Source: Malania oleifera (lineage: Eukaryota; Streptophyta; Magnoliopsida; Santalales; Ximeniaceae). From it: a stretch of 64,000 bases of DNA. The notes under the pieces were generated by a model. That model saw nothing but the letters and a program-made list of their open reading frames with translations, was not told the origin of the DNA and searched no databases. This document shows positions 58,113-64,000 of this stretch, one piece after another (within the stretch, counting starts at the first letter, position 1; every line of letters starts with the position of its first letter). The DNA lies in assembly GCF_029873635.1 (NCBI RefSeq), contig NC_080423.1, forward strand, positions 90,131,191-90,195,190, read 5' to 3'. Position numbers and translations under genes: made by a program.

Positions 58113-58920
58113 GGTACACAATTAGCATTTAGCACTGCTTTCCATCCCTAGACAGATGGTCAGACTGAATGGACGATCTAGATATTAGAAGATATGTTTC
58201 ATGCATGTGTGCTAGATTCTGGGGGTAGTTGGACTCAGTTTCTACCACTAGTTGAATTCTCCTATAATAACAGCTACCAGGCTAGAATTGGCATGGCTTC
58301 GTATGAGGCATTGTATGGCACGAGATGTCGTTCTCCTCTCTTCTGGGATGAGATAGGCAAGAGGCGAGTTTTGGGTCCATAGATTGTACAACAGGCGTAT
58401 GATATAGTCCGACTAATTAAAGAAAGAATCAATACCACACAGAGTCGGCAGAAAAGCTACGCAGACACTCAGCATCGGGAATTAGAGTTTGAAGTGGGAG
58501 ATCGAGTATTTTTGAAGGTAGCTCCTCTTAGAGGGGTTATGAGGTTTGGAAAGAAGGGCAAGTTGACTCCTAGGTATATTAACCCTTTTAAGATACTAGA
58601 AAGAGTAGGGTCAGTTGCCTATAGGCTAGCTTTGCCGCCAGTGTTAACTAGAATACACGACGTGTTTCATGTGGCTATGTTGAGGAAATACGTCCCAGAC
58701 CCATCCCACATAATCAACTATGCAAAAATAGAGCTTAAGGATTCATTAGCTTATGAAGAAGTACCAATACAAATCCTAGACAGAAAGACTTAAGTATTGC
58801 GCACTGAAGAAATTTAGTTAGTTAAAGTTTTGTGGGAAAATCACTCTATAGAGGAAGCTTCTTGGGAGCTTGAGGAGCAAATCAGACAGAGATACCCGTA
58901 GTTGTTCCAAGAAATTTAGT
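58113..58920 (+). pseudogene. Integrase core end, GPY/F region and chromodomain, element G3 (part 3)
   Basis: Continues the integrase cut at 45760. The TDGQTE block has its catalytic Glu, then [40 protein letters not shown] and a chromodomain-like tail (LVKVLWENHSIEEASWELEE). TAG codons near 58149, 58169, 58381, 58815 and 58900 and TAA near 58792. The chromodomain and LTR size suggest the Tekay lineage; a lineage tree would be needed to be sure. Confidence 0.85.
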
Positions 58921-59167
58921 GGTAGACAGGTAAGTATAAGTAGTTAGATAAGTTTCTTTTGCAGGTACATGTATTGATTTAGTTAGTGGGTAGTTTTTTT
59001 TTTAGTTTTATATGTTTAATCTCCCAGAACATAGAATGTAACCACGGTATTAATCCGCCATAAGTGAGGGTAAGTAATAAAATAAGTAAACCATTTGCCT
59101 TTATGGGATGATAGAAGGTAATACAGATAGTAAATTTTGGGGAAAAAATTTAATAAGGAGGGGAGAA
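58921..59167 (+). other. 3' UTR and polypurine tract, element G3
   Basis: Non-coding, ending AAGGAGGGGAGAA (about 59155-59167), the same tract as in element N. Confidence 0.75.
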
Positions 59168-61278
59168 AGCAATAACCCAAGAAATACTTCCAAGCCTCGT
59201 CGACGAACACATGGGCTTTGTCGATGAGGGTTCTTCAGGATCTCGTCAACGAAGACACGTCTCGTCGATGAGAAGATACCGAGAGGGGGTTTTTTGAAAG
59301 TTTGAAATTCGTTGATCATGGGTGTAGGTTTGTTGATGAACTTTCTTCAGGACTCATCAACGAGATGACATCTCTCGTCGATGAATCCGGGCCTATAAGT
59401 ACTTCTAAAATCGGATTATTGTAGAATTTGAGCGCAAATCTCCCTTTCTCTCTCTAAAAACGCTCCTCTCCCCTTCTCTCTTCGATTCTCCCCTTCTCTC
59501 TTCGATCCCGACTCCGTTTCTCGCCGGATCAAAGATCTTAGACTACCACGACGCTCCTAGTGAAGTTTTTTGCAAGTTTGCCGGAGCTGATCATTGGTTG
59601 AGTTGGTTTGAAATTCATCCTAGTCTCAGGATAAGGTATTTTATCAAGTTTTTACCTTTCCCATAGTTATAGGAAATGTAGTATGCAATGAAATACTGAT
59701 ATTTTGTTTTGGGGGATGTTGTTTTCAGGATATTGAGCGAGGAACCCTGTGGGTATAGGGCCAGAGTACAGTAGGGGTTTTCCTGAGTTTAGGTAAGGGA
59801 ATTATGTTATGCAAGATATTTTTAATATGTATAAAAGAAGATTATGAATGAGTAGTTATAAGCATGCAGATCAGATTATTTTTCTAGAATACCATCAATA
59901 TTATTTTTACAACAGAAATACAGAAATTGAGCATAAGATTTTGATTTCTCAAATGTGTGGCATGAGTTTATTACAGTATAGTATGTAGAGTTTACAATAT
60001 TATAGATGTTTAATTATACGAATTATAGCAATGAATGAGACTTACAGTATTTCTCAGAATAATATGATTTCTAAATCATAACACTCAGACAGAGATTACA
60101 AAAATTACAAACAAATATCACTAATATTACAGATAGAAATCACAGTTACTACAGACAGATATTTCAGATTTTATAAATAGATATTATAGATAATTCAGAT
60201 AGATATTTCAGACAATACAACTCGGATTTATAGTGTTATAGTTGTTTTGAAATCATGTTAAAAGTAGCATGATAAATATATATTCATATATGTGCATACG
60301 ATATTACATGATATCAGAAACCCTATGGATATTTCAGATAGAGATATACAGTAGAGCACGGTACCGTTGCTATTTCAGAAATGTGTAACCACATTACTTA
60401 GATAGTATGTGGATTCCGTCTAATCGTGCGAGGAGAGATTGTAGTCTCCCCGGCATGCTGGGTTGAGGTAGCCGGTTAGACGATGATAGAGGTTAGAGAT
60501 GGCCAGGAGTGATTGCAGTGTGCTAGTTTGATATAGATTGATGGGTGTTAGAGTTACAGATTGACTTGCCTAGTAGGCCAACCAGAGTAAGTCTAACCTA
60601 TGGGCCGCACAACCCTATCATGAGGGGATATATCATGATATACAGATCCCATGATATAGCAGAAGTTCCTATGAACAAATATATCATACAGTAGCAATTT
60701 ATATTACTATATTAGCAGTACTTTTAGATAGCAAACTCAGATACACAGCTATGTTATAAATTATAATTCATATATTATGTACAGTTTATCAGCTTATTCA
60801 TATTACAGTATCAGTATTATTTTAGTATTTTAAATGTGTAACTCAGCCTCCACACACTAGTAATAGCATATTTTCTCTTACTGAGTGTTGTCTCATCCCG
60901 GTGACTTACTACTTTTCAGGAGATCCAGCTAGGCGAGCAGATCAGGCTCGCAGATAAAGATTAGCCTGCACTGCCCATATAGGAAAGGTTAGGTGTAATT
61001 TTGGTGCCAGTGTTTTGGGATAGTTTTCAAATTATAGTGACGTCACTGGATATTTTTGTATTGTAAATATATTTAGAACAGGGTAGTTATCTGGTATTGT
61101 ATGTAGTAGTTCCTCATTTTGTATATCGCTGCTTAGATATGTATGATGTATAGAGTTTCCTCAGTGCTCTCTTGGGCCTGGGGTATTATCAGAAGTATTT
61201 CAGACATATGATATTTATGTTATATGTATATAAAAAAAAAATGAAGAATGAAATTGATATAAGTAGTTGGTCGTTACA
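59168..61278 (+). mobile_element. 3' LTR of element G3 (chromovirus)
   Basis: Starts AGCAATAACCC (TG lost; compare TGTAATAACCCC in element N) and ends TTGGTCGTTACA, 2111 bp. Contains a CTCGTCGACGAG-type array (59196-59385), TATAAG (59394), a splice-like TTTTCAGGAGATCCAGCTAGG (60915) and TTACTGAGTGTTGTCTCATCCC. It differs strongly from the LTR end at 37974, so G1 and G3 are probably different elements. Confidence 0.8.
59196..59399 (+). promoter_or_regulatory. G3 LTR: CTCGTCGACGAG array and TATA
   Basis: About eight copies (CTCGTCGACGAA, CTCGTCGATGAG, CTCATCAACGAG and similar) in 190 bp, the last ending about 9 bp before CCTATAAG. Confidence 0.6.
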
Positions 61279-62639
61279 ATAAGCATCATCTCAACAAACT
61301 TAACAATATCAAGATCAATTTCAAAAACTCTTTGACTATGATCATCCATTATTTATGTTCAAGATCATCATTCAATATCAAATACTTCTTTCCCTTTTGA
61401 TACATATATCATGTTCAAATTTTTCAATACCAAGTTTTATTTTTGCTCAAAATTTCTCCCTTTTTTGACATCAATCAAAAAGAGTAAGATATAAAAAATG
61501 ATTAGGTTCAAATAAACTCATATTTTGAGCATATTAATATCAAACATGCATATCAAGCATATGTACACCCTCAATTCATTATTTTTCAATATGACATGTG
61601 TAGTGTGTTTCAATAGTCAAATAGTCATGGTACCAATTTAAAATTTCAATAATTCATGATACCAATTGAACTTTTGAATTTTTTATACCAATTAAAACAT
61701 TAAAGAATAATACTAATTTGACATTTCATTAATTCATGATATCAATTGAAAAGATAGGGAGAAACAAAACATAGTACGAGCAATAAGCCAGATAACTCCC
61801 ACTGAATTTAATACATTTATATTTGATACCAATTATGCTTTCTAAATTTATCATCTATGTTTCAAACATTTGATTCATATCATGTATATGCTCATGGATA
61901 CTAATATCAAATACAAATATCATGTCAATGTCATTACATGCTCATGGATATAATTATGCTCATCATGCTCATAGGTACTAATGCTAATGTCACATTATGC
62001 ACTACTCATGGATACTAAATTATTTAGATGCAAAATTTTCAATTTATCCATGTGATCCATCATTAGCATGTATGGTCATGAATTAATTTCATATTCATAT
62101 ATCAATATCATATCAAAATTCATGCTTCTAAATCATGCTTAATAACTTCATGCTTAGATTTTCAAAGTGAGCCACAAATCATCAATCATTTTCATGTCAT
62201 TGGCATTATCAAGATATCAGCATGTAAGCATGTAACATGACATATAAGCAGGGAGCATATCATTATTATTTGTATTGTGCTACACTTTTGCTTAAATTGT
62301 TTTTATGTTGCTCAAGTATCTCCTATTCGCAAATATATTTCATATTAAATTTAAGTTCCATTAAAACTTGTTTAAAAATTTTTACCTTCGGTCAGTTGGC
62401 TGAGCTTATGGTCAATTGGCTGACCTTTGTTTTCTTTTAAAGTTTGCTTCGTTCAAAATTTCTCTGCCAACCTCTCTTCTTTATCAAAATACTTATGCAA
62501 TAAGCTCAATTTGCTTCAGATATTCTTTTCTTTTGATTTCATATGAACACCCAAAATTTATATTACTTTTCAGATCTTAATACTTTCTAAGTTAAGCCTT
62601 GTATGATTCATTTATTGATTAAGGCCAACAATATTACTT
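61279..62639 (-). mobile_element. 3' interior of right copia element, no pol
   Basis: AT-rich, non-coding. The minus strand has AAAAAAGGGAGAAATTTTG near 61465, like the region before the 3' LTR in the element at 21991. GCTCATGGATACTAAT-like phrases recur (61905-62020). Pol should lie here but no motif is present. The left side is cut by the end of the G3 LTR. Confidence 0.55.
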
Positions 62640-63323
62640 AGATTTTTCTTATTTCATCTTGGTACCCATACTTTCTTGGGACCTGATAGTTTAAAAAGGG
62701 ATGTTTCTTTTACTTTCCAAATATGTTTAATTTTTACACCCTTTCATTCTCTTTAGTGGACATTCAAACTTTTTATGTCCCTTCTTCTTATATAGGTAGC
62801 ATGTGGTGTGAGTGTAAGCATTTGAGGAAGTGCTAGCGTAATCTTTAGAGGCTTTTGTAAAGTATCCCATGTAGAGATTCTTTTTCTTTGTATTATCAAC
62901 CTTTTTTATTTAAAGATATTTCTTTGTGAGCCAATCATTTTGTCAAGATTTTCTTTTCGTTTTGTGAAGTTATAGATGATTTTGGCTTGATCCTCAATTT
63001 CTCTCTTAAGATCATAAATTTCTGAATTTTGTATATTTTTTCCCTTTTCTTGAATTTGAGATATTTTCTGATTTTATTCTCTAATTCAAAAATATATAAG
63101 TCTTTTTCATTATCCCTGAAAGTTTTGGACTTTAAATCCTCTAGTTCCTTTATTATCTTCTCATTCTTGCTTTCTAATCTCTTGATTTTCAAATCTTTTT
63201 CTTTTTCAGCAAGATTTTTAGACTCTAATTCATTCATCACAGCTACGTTCTTATTTTCTATTTTCTTGATTTTTGAATCTTTTTCTATTTTAGCAAGTTA
63301 AGGGATTCTAACTCTTTTATAAC
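62640..63323 (-). pseudogene. Copia gag coiled-coil and C-terminal region
   Basis: Minus frame 63240-62935 is a Lys/Glu-rich coiled coil (ELESKNLAEKEKDLKIKRLE). After a stop it continues with YMGYFTKASKDYASTSS and a decayed Cys/His cluster, parallel to 22390-23044. A frameshift separates it from the upstream gag part. Confidence 0.65.
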
Positions 63324-63970
63324 TCATTCATTTTTTCTTTTCAATGATGTGTATCGTTTAGTCACATTAACTAACATCTTATGCACCTTGAATAAATCAT
63401 TTTGAAGTTCGTCATAAGATGGCATGCACTCATCATTGGATTCTTCTATTGAATCATCACAAGACGTATTTAAGGATTTGGATGAGGAGCTTTCCTCATT
63501 GTCCCAAGCCATATAGCAAGCAACCTCTTAGTCACTTGATTTATTATCATAACTACTTGTACTCATATTGTCCCAAGTAGTGGCTTTTATTGCCTTTTTC
63601 TTTTTCTTTTTAGAATCTTTCTTAAGTTTTGGAAAATCCGGTTTTAGGTGTCCAACTTTCTTGCAATTATAGCATGTGGAGATTTTATTCTTTGATTTCT
63701 TTTCATTTGTCTCTTCTTCATCTAAACTTGAGTTTTGGATTTTTCTTTTGAATTTATTTTTCCTTCTTAGTATTCTTGCAAGTTTCTTGGATATGAATGC
63801 TAATTCATTTTCATCCATCTTTTCTTCATCTTCATCACTAGAGTTATCTTTTGATGTTTTAAAAGCAACAGATTCTTGGGCTTTAGATTTTCCACTTATT
63901 TGAAATATAAGCTTTCAAGAATCCTTTTGAACACTTGACCTTGCTTTCTCATAGTTGATTCCTAAAATGT
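63324..63970 (-). pseudogene. Copia (SIRE-like) gag with zinc knuckle
   Basis: The minus frame from 63818 has a basic region (ISKKLARILRRKNKFKRK), then the knuckle CYNCKKVGHLKPDFP, where the last Cys of C-x2-C-x4-H-x4-C is Phe. A Lys-rich stretch follows, then an in-frame TAA (63530-63528) and an acidic Ser-rich part with MPSYDELQNDLFKVHKML. This is the segment deleted in the copy at 23045. The N-terminus lies beyond the window. Confidence 0.78.
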
Positions 63971-64000
63971 CATCACTTAACCAAATATGTTAAGTTTCAC

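Overview
This window is nuclear DNA of a eudicot plant, probably a species with a large, repeat-rich genome. The evidence is plant-type LTR retrotransposons with initiator-Met-tRNA primer sites, tRNA-derived SINEs, many long (GA)n arrays, and one intronless OVATE-family gene. The species cannot be named from the sequence. There are no bacterial, organellar or CRISPR features.

The only convincing host gene in 64 kb is an OVATE family protein (OFP) gene at 13423-14625 (+). The rest is intergenic DNA and layered transposable elements.

Left part (1-11300): a broken Ty1/copia element runs off the left edge on the minus strand. A copia solo LTR lies at 3779-5816. A chromovirus-type solo LTR (7122-11268) was later split by a second copia solo LTR (8212-10234). 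All three solo LTRs have target-site duplications (TSDs).

Middle (14750-35900): AT-rich spacers, a degenerate tandem-repeat domain (15120-15745) and a LINE 3' end (about 17330-17810). A copia element at 19636-25771 has gag but no pol, its two flanking LTRs do not match each other, and a SINE with a perfect 20-bp TSD sits in one of them. Further on are a Tat-like LTR remnant with a G-box cluster, a second SINE with a perfect 14-bp TSD (30269-30477), a 0.42-kb local duplication, and a copia 5' LTR with primer site and gag stub (33457-35891).

Right part (37380-61278): a nest of Ty3/gypsy chromovirus (Tekay-like) elements. A plus-strand pol is split by a 1.9-kb solo LTR (42539-44434) and by a complete 12.3-kb minus-strand chromovirus (45761-58107), which itself contains a 2.4-kb solo LTR (48811-51202). 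For each of these three insertions, removing the insert with one TSD copy rejoins the host reading frame. Beyond 61278 lies the gag of another copia element that lacks pol, continuing off the right edge.

Most noteworthy: the five large copia LTRs share one promoter layout. An array of degenerate GGTCGACCGAAC palindromes is followed by an MSA-like (AACGG) box placed 15-18 bp upstream of the TATA box. Two kinds of chromovirus LTR carry analogous but different palindrome arrays (CTCGTCGACGAG; AAACCATCGATGGTTT) just upstream of TATA. A fresh-looking 114-bp inverted repeat (41214-41532) also stands out inside an old LTR fragment.
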